Below the pieces are notes generated by a model. The model was not told the DNA's origin. It worked only from the letters and a program-made list of their open reading frames with translations, and made no database searches. A stretch of DNA of 64,000 nt, from assembly GCF_018398335.1 (NCBI RefSeq), contig NZ_JAHBRX010000001.1, positions 744,001-808,000 on the forward strand, in the 5' to 3' direction. Source of the stretch: Chelatococcus sp. HY11 (GTDB taxonomy: Bacteria > Pseudomonadota > Alphaproteobacteria > Rhizobiales > Beijerinckiaceae). The position numbers and the translations under genes were made by a program. Positions 1 to 8,894 of the stretch are shown piece after piece (position 1 is the stretch's first letter; each line of letters starts with the position of its first letter).

Positions 1-234
1 TGATCCAACGTCAGCCAGCACCACACGGTGATCGCGTTCGCCGAAGCCAGCTTCCGCGCTCGCCGCCTGGACCGCCGCGAGGGTCTCGTCCGCTGCCTGC
101 CCGTGGGAGACGGCGTTGATGGCGACCGTCGCTCCCTCACGGGCATAGTGTATGGCGACGGCGCGGCCGATGCCGCGCGACGAGCCGGTGATCAAGGCGA
201 AGCGGTCTTTCAGGCGCTGGGGAGTGGAATTCAT
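1..234 (-). CDS. SDR-family NAD(P)-dependent oxidoreductase, N-terminal part
   Basis: The reverse strand from the ATG at 234 reads into a Rossmann-fold dehydrogenase and leaves the window at base 1, so only about 78 residues are present. The N-terminus holds the cofactor motif TGSSRGIG (TGxxxGxG), a direct sign of the short-chain dehydrogenase/reductase family. The catalytic YxxxK would lie outside the window. It lies 113 bases downstream of the SMP-30/gluconolactonase gene on the same strand, so the two may be co-transcribed and act on a sugar, sugar alcohol or lactone. That substrate is inference only. Confidence 0.85.
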   Translation of the reverse strand, partial: MNSTPQRLKDRFALITGSSRGIGRAVAIHYAREGATVAINAVSHGQAADETLAAVQAASAEAGFGERDHRVVLADVGS

Positions 235-347
235 AGACTGTCCAAACTGTCTTGACGGTGGGGCGCCATAACTGGCGAATACTTAGCAATGCTAACTATT
301 GCCTTCAGGCTCGACGGCGGCGCGGCTCGTCGTCGGCCCGCGTAATG

Positions 348-1271
348 TCATCTCGCGGTGTCGGGCCTCAGTGCGCCGTGCGCACGGAGATAGACAGCGT
401 AAAGGGAGGTTGTGGCGCAAATGTAAAGCCTGTTGCGTTTCGGCCCCCCGAAGCACAGGTTGGCGACGACCTCGGGCACCTTGATCTTGCCGATGAGCGC
501 GCCGTCGGGATGGTAGCAATGCACGCCGTCGCCCGCGCTCGTCCAGATATGGCCGGCAGTGTCGAGGCGCAGGCCGTCGAACAGTCCCACCGTCGCCGTG
601 GCGAAGACCTCGCCTCCGGAGAGCGCGCCTTCGGGCGACACGGCGAAACGCCTGATATGGCGCGGGCCGTTCTTCACGTGGGTCGCGCCGGTGTCGACGA
701 CGTAAAGCATGCGTTCGTCAGGGGAGAACGCCAGTCCGTTCGGTTTTACGAAATCGGTGCCCACGGCTGTGAGCTGGCCGTCCGCAGACAGGCGATAGAC
801 GTGCGATGCGCCGATCTCCGATGCAGCCGCATCGCCTTCATATTCAGAATCGATGCCGTAGGTCGGGTCGGTGAACCAGATGCTGCCGTCCGATTTCACA
901 ACGACGTCGTTGGGGGAGTTCAGGCGCCTGCCGTCGTGGTGGCTGGCGAGCACGGTCCTGCGGCCATCATGCTCTGTGCGCGATACGCATCGCCCGCGAT
1001 GCTCGCAGGAGATGAGACGCCCTTCAAGGTCGACGGTATGCCCGTTTTCATTGTTGGCGGGCGCCCGGAAAACAGAAACTGAACCATCCGTTTCGTCAAA
1101 CCGCATCAGGCGGTCGTTCGGGATATCCGACCAGACCAGGTATCGGCCGGCCGGAAAATAGGCCGGGCCTTCGGCCCAGCGGCTGCCAGTCCATAATTTT
1201 TCGAGATGCACATTGCCGAAGACGAGCGATTCGAAACGATCGTCGAGAACTTCAAAGGCTTCCGTCAGCAT
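348..1271 (-). CDS. SMP-30/gluconolactonase-family lactone hydrolase
   Basis: A 307-residue protein of the SMP-30/gluconolaconase/LRE beta-propeller family, which hydrolyses sugar lactones with a divalent metal. The three expected metal-ligand segments are visible: RWAEGPAY (Glu) near the N-terminus, LNSPNDV (Asn) in the middle and FDGLRLD (Asp) toward the C-terminus. The start at 1271 was chosen over upstream in-frame ATGs because AAAGGGGGAAATTG lies just before it, and the upstream residues do not look like the family. A palindrome about 30 bases upstream may be an operator. The next gene on the strand is an SDR dehydrogenase, fitting sugar-acid catabolism. The exact substrate is unknown. 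Confidence 0.88.
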   Translation of the reverse strand: MLTEAFEVLDDRFESLVFGNVHLEKLWTGSRWAEGPAYFPAGRYLVWSDIPNDRLMRFDETDGSVSVFRAPANNENGHTVDLEGRLISCEHRGRCVSRTEHDGRRTVLASHHDGRRLNSPNDVVVKSDGSIWFTDPTYGIDSEYEGDAAASEIGASHVYRLSADGQLTAVGTDFVKPNGLAFSPDERMLYVVDTGATHVKNGPRHIRRFAVSPEGALSGGEVFATATVGLFDGLRLDTAGHIWTSAGDGVHCYHPDGALIGKIKVPEVVANLCFGGPKRNRLYICATTSLYAVYLRAHGALRPDTAR

Positions 1272-1667
1272 CAATTTCCCCCTTTGTCCCGGTCTTTGTG
1301 ATTGTGTGGACAATCGCCGATCGACGCTTAAGCCGATCGACCACATAGGATCCGTATTCATTAGGTATCGCGGCCATTGTGGCCGGGCGCAACTCCTTCC
1401 ATTGGTCGTTTCGCGCGCTGTCGAAAATATGTGCGTCACATGCGTGCGAAATGACGGCGATGGCTATCGGAATTGATCGTGGGAGCAAGGACAGGTACTA
1501 TCCGTTGATAGATAGCGGCCGGAGCCGGGCTCAATGGACTCGGCAAGTGGACACCACGACTCTCGCCGTTGCGAATTGGCGAGGGACAGGCGCGCTTTCG
1601 CCACAATTTTCGGTAGTTTGGTCGTCGGGCGTGAGGCCCGTCGCTTGAGGAAGAGCAGAGCCTCCGC
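1272..1667. other. intergenic region with divergent promoters
   Basis: 396 bases between the leftward SMP-30 gene and rightward mltG with no convincing gene. It contains the palindrome at 1300-1315 and a direct repeat GCCGATCGAC at 1316-1325 and 1332-1341. I see no recognisable promoter with good -35/-10 boxes for either gene. Confidence 0.6.
1300..1315. promoter_or_regulatory. candidate operator palindrome upstream of SMP-30 gene
   Basis: GATTGT-GTGG-ACAATC has perfect 6-base arms around a 4-base spacer, 29 bases upstream of the SMP-30 start codon. The size and position suit a dimeric repressor such as a GntR or LacI-type regulator of sugar catabolism, but no regulator gene for it lies in the window. 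Confidence 0.4.
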
Positions 1668-3023
1668 ATGAACAGCGATGATCGCAAGGACGATCGCCAG
1701 CCCCGGTCTAAGCCTTTGTCTGCGCCCATGCGGGCTTTGCGCATCGCTCCCCGTAGCCCAAGCGAATCGATCAAGCCCATGGCCGCACCTCCGCCTCCAC
1801 CGCAGATTCGACGCGAGCGCCGACGCAGTGGCTTCGTGTCGCGTTTGAGCGGGGCTCTGACCTTCCTTCTCGTCGCCGCCGTTGTTGTCGGCGGGGCTTT
1901 CTACATCGGACGGCTGGAGTATCAGCTACCGGGCCCCCTGCAGGAGGACAAGATTATCACCGTGCGCGGTGGTAGCCAGACGGTTGCCCAGACGCTCGAG
2001 CGGGAAGGGGTTATTTCAAACCCGCTGATGTTCGTGATCGGCCTGCATCTCTATGGCGTGAAGGACGACATCAAGGCTGGCGAATATCTGTTCAGGCAGC
2101 GCTCGAGCCTCAAGGACGTCATGGACGTGATGGTCACCGGCAAGAGCGTGCTCCATCCCATCACGGTGCCTGAAGGGCTGACAAGCGAACAGATCGTCGC
2201 GCGCCTGATGGAGAACGATCTCCTGACAGGCGAGATCAAGACCATTCCACCGGAGGGCAGTCTCCTGCCGGAGACTTATCGCGTACCACGCGGCACACCG
2301 CGCCGGCAGATTCTCGACAAGATGATGGCTGACCAGCAGCGGATACTGCAGGAGGTATGGCAGGCGCGCGCGCCAAGCGCGTTGATTGCCTCGCCGGAGC
2401 AACTCGTCGTCCTGGCGTCGATCGTCGAGAAGGAAACGGGCCAAGCTGATGAGCGCCCGCGGGTCGCCGGCGTTTTCGTCAACCGCCTGCAGAAGAAGAT
2501 GCGTCTTCAGTCGGATCCAACCATCGTGTACGGCCTCGTCGGCGGCAAAGGCACGCTGGGGCGCCCGATTCAGCGCTCGGAGATCACCCAGGCGACGCCT
2601 TACAATACCTATGTCATCGATGGGCTTCCGCCAGGACCCATCGCCAATCCCGGGCGCGCCGCGCTGGAAGCCGTCGCCAAGCCTCTGGCGACGAAGGACC
2701 TTTATTTCGTCGCGGATGGCACCGGCGGTCATGCCTTTGCCGAAACCCTCGACCAGCATAATCGCAATGTCGCGCGCTGGCGCCAGATCGAGGCGAGTGG
2801 ACGCGCGTCGACGCCGGCTGTGGACCACATCGAGCCCCCTAAGGATGAGACCCGCGGCGAGGCGGCGCCAACGGGCCCTGGGGACGTGCAGAGAACCGTC
2901 GCCCAAGGTAACAACGGGCCCGGTTTCGACGCCTCTGAAGGCAAGGCCTTCGACCCCTTGCGCAATACCACCTATGACTTGAACTCGCCGAAGACGGTGC
3001 CGCCGGCTCTTCTGAAGCGCTGA
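1668..3023 (+). CDS. mltG: endolytic murein transglycosylase MltG
   Basis: A 451-residue membrane-anchored enzyme that cleaves nascent glycan strands inside the chain and helps terminate peptidoglycan polymerisation. A proline-rich cytoplasmic N-terminus (about 1-58) is followed by one transmembrane helix (about 61-82) and a periplasmic YceG/MltG domain. The catalytic segment SIVEKETG lies at about 251-258, with E254 matching the family glutamate, and is followed by the conserved VAGVFVNRL stretch. The length is somewhat greater than the E. coli enzyme because of the N- and C-terminal low-complexity tails. Its position before yicC and gmk is the usual alphaproteobacterial order. Confidence 0.95.
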   Translation: MNSDDRKDDRQPRSKPLSAPMRALRIAPRSPSESIKPMAAPPPPPQIRRERRRSGFVSRLSGALTFLLVAAVVVGGAFYIGRLEYQLPGPLQEDKIITVRGGSQTVAQTLEREGVISNPLMFVIGLHLYGVKDDIKAGEYLFRQRSSLKDVMDVMVTGKSVLHPITVPEGLTSEQIVARLMENDLLTGEIKTIPPEGSLLPETYRVPRGTPRRQILDKMMADQQRILQEVWQARAPSALIASPEQLVVLASIVEKETGQADERPRVAGVFVNRLQKKMRLQSDPTIVYGLVGGKGTLGRPIQRSEITQATPYNTYVIDGLPPGPIANPGRAALEAVAKPLATKDLYFVADGTGGHAFAETLDQHNRNVARWRQIEASGRASTPAVDHIEPPKDETRGEAAPTGPGDVQRTVAQGNNGPGFDASEGKAFDPLRNTTYDLNSPKTVPPALLKR

Positions 3024-3261
3024 CCACGGCAGACCCTCGTCCCAGGCGATGAGGGTTGCCAAAGATGCCCAGCGACGTGAGGCGCATCGCCGACGATCCC
3101 ATGCCCAGGCCGTGCGCGCGGTGGCCAACCCTGGCACCCTGGTCTATCCTGTTGTCAACGCGGCGTATTTTCCGCAACCTTCTACACATCCTCTGCTGAT
3201 GGGATAAGGTGCCGCCTTTCGCAGGCTGCGATAGATGGGTTGAAGGAAGGCGGATCGTTCG

Positions 3262-4149
3262 ATGACAATTGCGAGCATGACCGGGTTTTCCCGTGAGACC
3301 GGCGTTAGCGGGCCATTCCGCTGGGCCTGGGAAATCCGCAGCGTCAATGGGCGCGGACTCGACATGCGCCTCAAGACGCCCGTGGGCTATGAAGCGTTCG
3401 GTGAGGAGGCGCGGCTGGCGCTGGCCAAGGCAGTGACACGCGGCACCTGTCATGTCGGCCTTGTCGTCAGCAAGGTTGAGGCCGATCCGACTATCCGCAT
3501 CAATGAAGAGGCGCTTGCTGCCGTGCTCGCGGCCATCAGCCGCGTGGACCTGCCCGACGGCATCCGCCCGGCCTCGCTTGACGGGCTTCTCGCCATTCGA
3601 GGCGTCGTCGAGGCGAGCGTCGAGGATGATGCGCCCGATGTGCAGGAAGCGCTGGCTGCTGATCTCAAGGCGGGCCTCGGCCGGGCCGTTGCCGGCCTCG
3701 TGGCTGCCCGGGCAAGGGAAGGCGTCGCGCTTGCTACGGTTCTGAGCGAGCAGCTTGATCGGATCAGCGCTGCAACTGCGGCCGCGGAGGCCAATCCGGC
3801 CCGGCAGCCGGAAGCTGTCCGTGCTCGTCTCGCAGAGCAGGTCGCGCTTTTGCTCGAGGCGACCCAAGCTCTGGACGCCTCGCGTCTGCACCAGGAAGCC
3901 GCATTGCTCGCGGCCAAGGCGGATATTCGGGAGGAGTTGGATCGTCTGGCGGCCCATGTCGTGGCAGCCCGTGGCCTTCTCGCCGAAGGAGGCGCCTGCG
4001 GGCGCAAGCTCGATTTTCTCGCCCAGGAGTTTGGACGCGAGGCCAATACCTTGTGCGCCAAGGCCAATGACGTGTCGCTCACCACGATTGGGCTTGATCT
4101 CAAGGCGACAATCGATCAGTTCCGTGAACAGTCCCAGAACGTCGAGTAG
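3262..4149 (+). CDS. yicC: YicC family protein (endoribonuclease-type)
   Basis: A 295-residue protein with the family's N-terminal signature (SMTGFSRE, then EIRSVNGRGLDMRLKTP) and its conserved C-terminal DUF1732 segment (KLDFLAQEFGREANTLCAK). In E. coli, YicC is reported to act in RNA turnover as an endoribonuclease; the role here is inferred from family membership. The stop codon is four bases before the gmk start, so the two genes are almost certainly translated from one message. Confidence 0.93.
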   Translation: MTIASMTGFSRETGVSGPFRWAWEIRSVNGRGLDMRLKTPVGYEAFGEEARLALAKAVTRGTCHVGLVVSKVEADPTIRINEEALAAVLAAISRVDLPDGIRPASLDGLLAIRGVVEASVEDDAPDVQEALAADLKAGLGRAVAGLVAARAREGVALATVLSEQLDRISAATAAAEANPARQPEAVRARLAEQVALLLEATQALDASRLHQEAALLAAKADIREELDRLAAHVVAARGLLAEGGACGRKLDFLAQEFGREANTLCAKANDVSLTTIGLDLKATIDQFREQSQNVE

Positions 4150-4153
4150 GCTG

Positions 4154-4795
4154 ATGGCTTCCGCTGATATTTCCCGCCGCGGTTTGATGCTCATTCTGTC
4201 GTCGCCCTCCGGTGCCGGCAAGACGACGCTGACCCGCACTCTGATCGAGCAGAAAGAGCTTGAATTACAACTGTCGATCTCCGTGACGACCCGCGCGCGG
4301 CGTCCGTCCGAGGTGGGCGACGTGCACTATCACTTCATCGAGAAGGACCAGTTCATATTCCGGCGCGATCGGGGCGACTTGCTCGAATGGGCCGAAGTCC
4401 ATGGCAATTTCTACGGAACACCACGGCAGCCGGTCGAAAAGGCCCTTTCCGAGGGGCATGACATGGTGTTCGACATCGATTGGCAGGGCACCCAGCAGAT
4501 CGTCGAGAAAATGCGCGACGATGTGGTGACGGTGTTCATTCTGCCACCGTCCTTCGCCGAGCTGCGCAGTCGCCTGGACCGTCGCGCCGAGGATGCGGCT
4601 GACGTGATCGCCAAGCGTCTGGAAAACGCCCGCACGGAAATCGCGCGTTGGGAGGCCTACGACTATGTCCTGATCAACGACGATCTCAATCAGGCCTTCA
4701 AGCAGCTTGTCGCCATTTTAACCGCTGAACGCCTGAAGCGCCAGCGCCGGATCGGCCTGCCCGCCTATGTGGAAGGCTTGCTCGGCGAGAACTGA
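4154..4795 (+). CDS. gmk: guanylate kinase
   Basis: A 213-residue enzyme that phosphorylates GMP to GDP with ATP. The P-loop SSPSGAGKTTL lies near the N-terminus, followed by the GMP-binding segments SVTTRARRPSE and HGNFYGTP and the acidic FDIDWQGTQQI strand. The start at 4154 is preferred over a long upstream extension because it places the P-loop at the usual distance and directly follows the yicC stop. Confidence 0.97.
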   Translation: MASADISRRGLMLILSSPSGAGKTTLTRTLIEQKELELQLSISVTTRARRPSEVGDVHYHFIEKDQFIFRRDRGDLLEWAEVHGNFYGTPRQPVEKALSEGHDMVFDIDWQGTQQIVEKMRDDVVTVFILPPSFAELRSRLDRRAEDAADVIAKRLENARTEIARWEAYDYVLINDDLNQAFKQLVAILTAERLKRQRRIGLPAYVEGLLGEN

Positions 4796-4924
4796 TCGGC
4801 TGAGGAGCGCTCCGTCGGGGGGGGGGCTGATCCGATTTGGATGGATTTACATAGAAACATCCAAGCCTTGGTTCTTCGCCGATGTCCGGTCGATACCGGT
4901 TTGTAACAGGCCTGATCTTTCCTG

Positions 4925-4959
4925 AAAAAAAAGCGGAGGGTGCAAGCACCGCTCCGCTT
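4925..4959 (-). terminator. rho-independent terminator of the outer-membrane protein gene
   Basis: Read on the reverse strand, the stem AAGCGGAG/CTCCGCTT with the inner stem GGTGC/GCACC is followed by a run of eight T. It lies 60 bases beyond the stop codon of the leftward porin-like gene. It is strong and textbook in form. Confidence 0.9.
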
Positions 4960-5019
4960 TCTCTGGACCGTTTGTCCGGGCGAATAACCTATGAAGGCTC
5001 CGCCCGGACGGTAACGCGA

Positions 5020-5799
5020 TCAGAAGCTCGAGAACTTGTAGTTCAGACCAGCGCGAACCACACCGAACTCCGTGTCCTTGCGGTTGCTGCCACCGAAGGC
5101 GGCGGCGTCGTACACGAAAGCGTTGTTGCCGCTCTTGCCGAGGTTCACATAAAGACCCTCGATGCGGGCAGTGATGTTGTCGGTGAAGGCGTATTCCACA
5201 CCACCACCGACCGTCCAGCCGGTGCGAGTATCGTCACCGTTCTTGTAGTACAGGCCATTGTAATAATAGCCGTTGCTGTCACCACCGCCATAGGCGAAAC
5301 CACCGGTCGCGTAAATCAAGGCACGATCGACAGCGAAGCCAAGACGGGCGCGCACGGTGCCGAACCAATCGACGCCGTTGCTTTGCGAGCCGATATAGCC
5401 CGCGGTGCCACCGTAGAAGCCACCATTGTTGTTCGACTTCATATCGGCGTACTGGATGTCGGCTTCGACACCCGCAACGAACTGACCGAACTGGTAGTTA
5501 TAGCCGATCTGGCCACCACCGACGAAGCCGCCGTCGCTGCCGCTGCTGCCCGTGCCGACGTAGCCGCTGCCCGGGACATAGACAACGTTGTTGTTGTTAT
5601 TGTTCGTGTTCCAGCCGTAACCGGCGTTCACACCGACATAGAAGCCGGTCCAGGTGAATATCGGAACGATGGGCGCGATGGGGGCCACCGGGGCCACCGT
5701 GCGAGAGGGCAGATCCGCAGCGAGGGCCCCAGTTGCAAGCCCAGCGCTCGCTATAACCGCGGATGCCGCGACTGCTGCGAGAAAAGTGGCGCCTTTCAT
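5020..5799 (-). CDS. outer-membrane beta-barrel protein, Omp25/Omp31 type
   Basis: A 259-residue secreted protein. A clear signal peptide (MKGATFLAAVAASAVIASAG...ALA, cleaved about residue 27 before ADLPSR) precedes an eight-stranded-barrel pattern opening with FTWTGFYVGVNAGYGW and ending in the terminal aromatic NYKFSSF. An Asn-rich stretch forms one extracellular loop. The start at 5799 has GGAGTTGATC in front; the ATG 12 bases upstream lacks this spacing. It resembles the abundant Omp25/31 and RopB-like proteins of Rhizobiales, which stabilise the outer membrane. It is convergent with gmk. Confidence 0.9.
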   Translation of the reverse strand: MKGATFLAAVAASAVIASAGLATGALAADLPSRTVAPVAPIAPIVPIFTWTGFYVGVNAGYGWNTNNNNNNVVYVPGSGYVGTGSSGSDGGFVGGGQIGYNYQFGQFVAGVEADIQYADMKSNNNGGFYGGTAGYIGSQSNGVDWFGTVRARLGFAVDRALIYATGGFAYGGGDSNGYYYNGLYYKNGDDTRTGWTVGGGVEYAFTDNITARIEGLYVNLGKSGNNAFVYDAAAFGGSNRKDTEFGVVRAGLNYKFSSF

Positions 5800-6057
5800 G
5801 ATCAACTCCATTTGTACCGTAAGCGCATGGGGCAGGCTGTCCGCCCAGCTAAAAGAAGACCAGCAGCTAAGATCTCGTGCTGCTGACCCCAGATAAGCAA
5901 TCCCGACCCTCACAGAACTGCTTATGAGCTATCGTTAAGTGCCAAAAGAAGGGCAAAAAGCGGCGAGGGAATGGCACGATTAGGAAAATCGGCCTTCAGA
6001 ATGCATCTGTAGCGAGTGATGTATTCAAGACACAATCAAATCCCGACGTGTAGGTAC

Positions 6058-6282
6058 TCAGTGCCGCTTCGGCGGGGTTTGCGCGGGCGTCTTACGGTCT
6101 GCACCGGTTGGTGGCGGATATTTAGTGGAAGATTTATCGGCTGGTGCCCGCGTCATACTCGGCGGGTCGCTCGCCGGGAAACTGTCCTCAAGGCTCTGGT
6201 CGAGTTTGTCTTCGATGGCACGGGCCGTTTCCTTGCGCGCCGGCCCCTTTCGGTCGGAGCCAGAGGCTGGTTGCTGACGCAT
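6058..6282 (-). CDS. small conserved protein with DSFPASDPPS motif
   Basis: A 74-residue hydrophilic protein preceded by AAGGGAGA. The central segment KLDQSLEDSFPASDPPSMTRAP is a recurring short motif in small alphaproteobacterial proteins of unknown function. No signal peptide, membrane segment or enzyme motif is visible. It is transcribed in the same direction as the KGG-repeat protein just upstream, which hints at a stress-related role. Confidence 0.7.
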   Translation of the reverse strand: MRQQPASGSDRKGPARKETARAIEDKLDQSLEDSFPASDPPSMTRAPADKSSTKYPPPTGADRKTPAQTPPKRH

Positions 6283-6400
6283 CCGTTTCTCCCTTCAAGT
6301 CTTTAACCTTGCCTTTGCCGAAAAGGTCCTCTGGAAGGGTGGCTTCCAAAGGACGAATGCATGCCCGGCATATCAGCCGGAAAAACAGCTCTCACCGGGG

Positions 6401-6655
6401 CTAGCGGGTGCTGTGCGAGGCTTGGCCGCCCTTGCGTCCCGCTTGTGCGGCAAGATCGGGATTCTGCGAGAAGCTGCGCTTCTCATCAGGAACGCTACGT
6501 CCTCCCTTGCGGCCCGCCTTGGCAGCAAGCTCGCGATTTTGGGAGAAGCTGCGCTTCTCGTTTGGCACGCTTTGTCCGCCTTTCGACGCAATTGCGCGCT
6601 GTTTCGCCTCGTCCATAGAGGCAAAGCCTCGGGTCGATGATTTCTCTTTTGGCAT
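6401..6655 (-). CDS. KGG-repeat small stress protein
   Basis: An 84-residue, highly charged protein with GGAGAGG before its ATG. Residues about 22-80 are tandem copies of a KGG/QNPDLAAQAGRKGG-type unit: SKGGQSVPNEKRSFSQN, then RKGGRSVPDEKRSFSQN, then RKGGQ. This is the general-stress/KGG motif found in YciG-like proteins, often induced by osmotic, acid or stationary-phase stress. Function is inferred from the repeat only. Confidence 0.8.
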   Translation of the reverse strand: MPKEKSSTRGFASMDEAKQRAIASKGGQSVPNEKRSFSQNRELAAKAGRKGGRSVPDEKRSFSQNPDLAAQAGRKGGQASHSTR

Positions 6656-7214
6656 ACGCCTCTCCTCAGCGTTGATCGCGGCGCTCGGCGACGTCGAGGG
6701 GTAAACGCGTTGAAGTAGGTGAGGTTCCCGTCATGATTACGTTTGCTCGACTTCGTCGCATCTGGGGACTGTTGTGGCGAAAAGCCTCTGACGACGCATA
6801 CGTTCAGGAAGGCTTCCTAGCCTGTGCAATTTTAAGTACGGCGAAGTGTCATGTGGCTACTTAGGCTTGCATCGTTTGCTGCTCGTTGTCCAAAGAGCGA
6901 TGGCAAAGATTGGGAGTTCGGCGACGATTCGACGGTTGGTCGAATGCATGGATTTTGCCTCAGACTTGCCGCGAACGGAGCCAAGAGGCCCCAGCGGTTC
7001 ACGGGAAGCGTTGCAGCAATGACGGGGGCGGCCGTCAGATAATCTTTTTGCGGCTCGATCAAGCTGCCTTTTTTCGGCCAAATCCAAAGCGGCTAATGAA
7101 CCGTTCGATCGCACCCGTTGCGATTTGGAATAAGATATCCACAGGGCCGCTTGACAGCGGGCAGGGGCCCCATTAATCACCCCTTCACACCGCAGCGAGC
7201 TGCTGGCTTGCCAC
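6656..7214. other. intergenic region, no confident gene
   Basis: About 560 bases upstream of tRNA-Asp. A 43-codon frame at 6733-6864 has a GGTGAGG-like ribosome site but no recognisable protein similarity, and the longer frames on both strands have no good start or family features. The tRNA promoter must lie at the right end. Confidence 0.5.
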
Positions 7215-7291
<77 letters not shown>

Positions 7292-7338
7292 CCGTTTTCC
7301 ATTTAATATCAAAGACTTAGGAAAAACGGGCTTTGGCG

Positions 7339-7371
7339 CGTTACACTTTTGCGACCGGCGCCGTTACACTT
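7339..7371. promoter_or_regulatory. two candidate integrase arm-type sites at attL
   Basis: CGTTACACTT occurs at 7339-7348 and again at 7362-7371 as a direct repeat 23 bases apart, just inside the left end. The second copy overlaps the integrase stop codon. The same decamer is found only near attR (51882-51891, and inverted with one mismatch at 51924-51933), which fits arm binding sites of a tyrosine recombinase. Confidence 0.55.
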
Positions 7372-8608
7372 TCTGTCGGGTTTTGTTCTCCCGAAGCTTC
7401 GCCCGGCCCTCGCGCCTTGCCGCATCCACATCCCGCACGGTCGCCAAGTTGACCGGGTTGTACGTCTTCTGAAGGCGCGACGACGCCGCGAGCGTGTTGG
7501 CCATTTTGGTTGAAACCGCATGGTCGCTCGCGCCTCCTGAAAATGCCTCGACGGTTCCCGACCTTCGCATATCGGCAAGTTGCCGCTTATCACCTTCGCC
7601 GAAGACCAGGGTGCGGATGATTCGGAAATCTCTTCCCAGTCGGTCCTTTGTATAAGGGGAAGGCGGGTGCGGTTTCCCGCCCTTGGCGCCCGGGTCGAAG
7701 CCCCGCGTGCGAAAGATGGGCGACGTCTCGTGAAGCTCGAAGCCGAGCCCAGCGACATAGGCATTAAGAATGGCCGTCGCGCGCCTGCCCAACGTGCCGG
7801 CGGCGGCGCGCCCTGTCTTGGCCCTGCTGACGAAGAACACGTCGCCGTGATCGTCGCTGAAGCGCTGGCCTGCCGTGAGCTTCCGCGCGTCGACCGGGGA
7901 GAGCTGGCTATCCCAGGCCGTTGCCATGAGCGCCGCCATTCCCTTGAAGTCTTGCCGCCACGCCGCCTTACAAAGGCGGGCAACCTCTCCCTCCGTCCAG
8001 AGATCCTGTCGCGGGTCGGCGGCGGAGTTCGCGAAGGCATGGGAGGGGTCCATGTCCTTCTCGCAATATCCCATCGCGGCCATCCGCTTCCAGAGCGCCC
8101 GCCACACCTTGACCGTGCGGTGGCGCTCGGTCGCGGACACGCGTGATTCGATCTTGGGGATAAGGCCGCGCAGCTGACCCGTCTTCGGGTCGGCGCTCAT
8201 GAAATGCTCAGGCTGGATGGTGCGCGGGTCAAGGGTGGCGAACACTTCCAACCAGCGCCAGGCCCTCGGCCAGTCGTCCCGGCTCTTATGCTCTGTTGTC
8301 CAGGCTTTACCCTTGTTGGTGCGCTCGGCGGCGCGCAGCCGCATGGCGCGCTCGTATCCATCGCCGACGCTGCCCAGGGGGTATTTTGGAGCCGCAGGCG
8401 CCTCGACCTGCCGCCTGATACGGTCCCAATCCTCATTGAGCCTGATGGCCTTGGCCTTATCCTCAGCCGATGGATAAGGCTTGCCATCAATGATGATGCC
8501 GGGGCCGAAGGTGAGAAAGTTGAAGCCGTGGGCTTTCATGGCTGCTGTCGGCTTATACCGCCAGCGATTGCGCATGAAGATCAGGTAGCGGATCGAATCC
8601 TCGCCCAT
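7364..8608 (-). CDS. int: phage tyrosine-recombinase integrase
   Basis: A 414-residue site-specific recombinase that would integrate the phage into tRNA-Asp. The C-terminal half carries the catalytic pattern: a box-I region (TAWDSQLSPVDARKLT), the beta-hairpin lysine in SRAKTGRAA, box II around DMRRSGTVEAFSGGAS, and a candidate nucleophile tyrosine in QKTYNPVN. The box-I arginine is displaced compared with the lambda integrase, as in other divergent alphaproteobacterial phage integrases. The gene ends close to attL, and its start lies one base after the stop of the small excisionase-like gene, so the two are coupled. Confidence 0.85.
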   Translation of the reverse strand: MGEDSIRYLIFMRNRWRYKPTAAMKAHGFNFLTFGPGIIIDGKPYPSAEDKAKAIRLNEDWDRIRRQVEAPAAPKYPLGSVGDGYERAMRLRAAERTNKGKAWTTEHKSRDDWPRAWRWLEVFATLDPRTIQPEHFMSADPKTGQLRGLIPKIESRVSATERHRTVKVWRALWKRMAAMGYCEKDMDPSHAFANSAADPRQDLWTEGEVARLCKAAWRQDFKGMAALMATAWDSQLSPVDARKLTAGQRFSDDHGDVFFVSRAKTGRAAAGTLGRRATAILNAYVAGLGFELHETSPIFRTRGFDPGAKGGKPHPPSPYTKDRLGRDFRIIRTLVFGEGDKRQLADMRRSGTVEAFSGGASDHAVSTKMANTLAASSRLQKTYNPVNLATVRDVDAARREGRAKLRENKTRQKV

Positions 8609-8609
8609 G

Positions 8610-8894
8610 TCACAGCTTGTCTATGAGGTTGAACGCGCACTCGCGAGCATCGTGCATGCGGCTCGGTTCGGTCAAATTGATCTGTCTGTCCATCCATAGA
8701 TCGATCGCCTTGAGGTCGTAATGTCCCGTGTCTGGGTCGGGCGTGGGGAAGCCGCGGGCGCGCAGGCGCGGCTCCACACTGGCGAATTCCGCAAGGGATA
8801 GGTGCAGGCGCCGGGCGGCTTTCTTCCTCGGTACGCAACGGGGCTGGACCGTGAAGCGGACAGGCGAGGGAGCTGGGGTCGCGCGACTAGCCAT
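8610..8894 (-). CDS. small DNA-binding protein, probable excisionase
   Basis: A 94-residue basic protein with a compact region (RLHLSLAEFASVEPRLRARG, then FPTPDPDTGHYDLKAIDLWMDRQ) resembling the winged-helix/AlpA-like excisionases found directly before integrases in Rhizobiales phages. The conserved final pattern of Asp-Leu-Lys then a tryptophan helix would set operator recognition. Its stop is one base from the integrase start. The excisionase role is inferred from size, fold pattern and position. Confidence 0.6.
   Translation of the reverse strand: MASRATPAPSPVRFTVQPRCVPRKKAARRLHLSLAEFASVEPRLRARGFPTPDPDTGHYDLKAIDLWMDRQINLTEPSRMHDARECAFNLIDKL

Noticed and set aside
2839-4239. A 466-codon leftward open frame across the mltG 3' end and yicC
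   Set aside because: It overlaps two well-supported genes and lacks any recognisable domain.
4882-5886. A rightward open frame opposite the outer-membrane protein gene
   Set aside because: The leftward frame has signal peptide, beta-barrel pattern and terminator; the opposite is a repetitive Val/Ala/Thr shadow.
6832-7062. A 76-codon leftward frame before tRNA-Asp
   Set aside because: No ribosome site, no domain, and the opposite strand is open as well; it could be a decayed sequence but cannot be supported.
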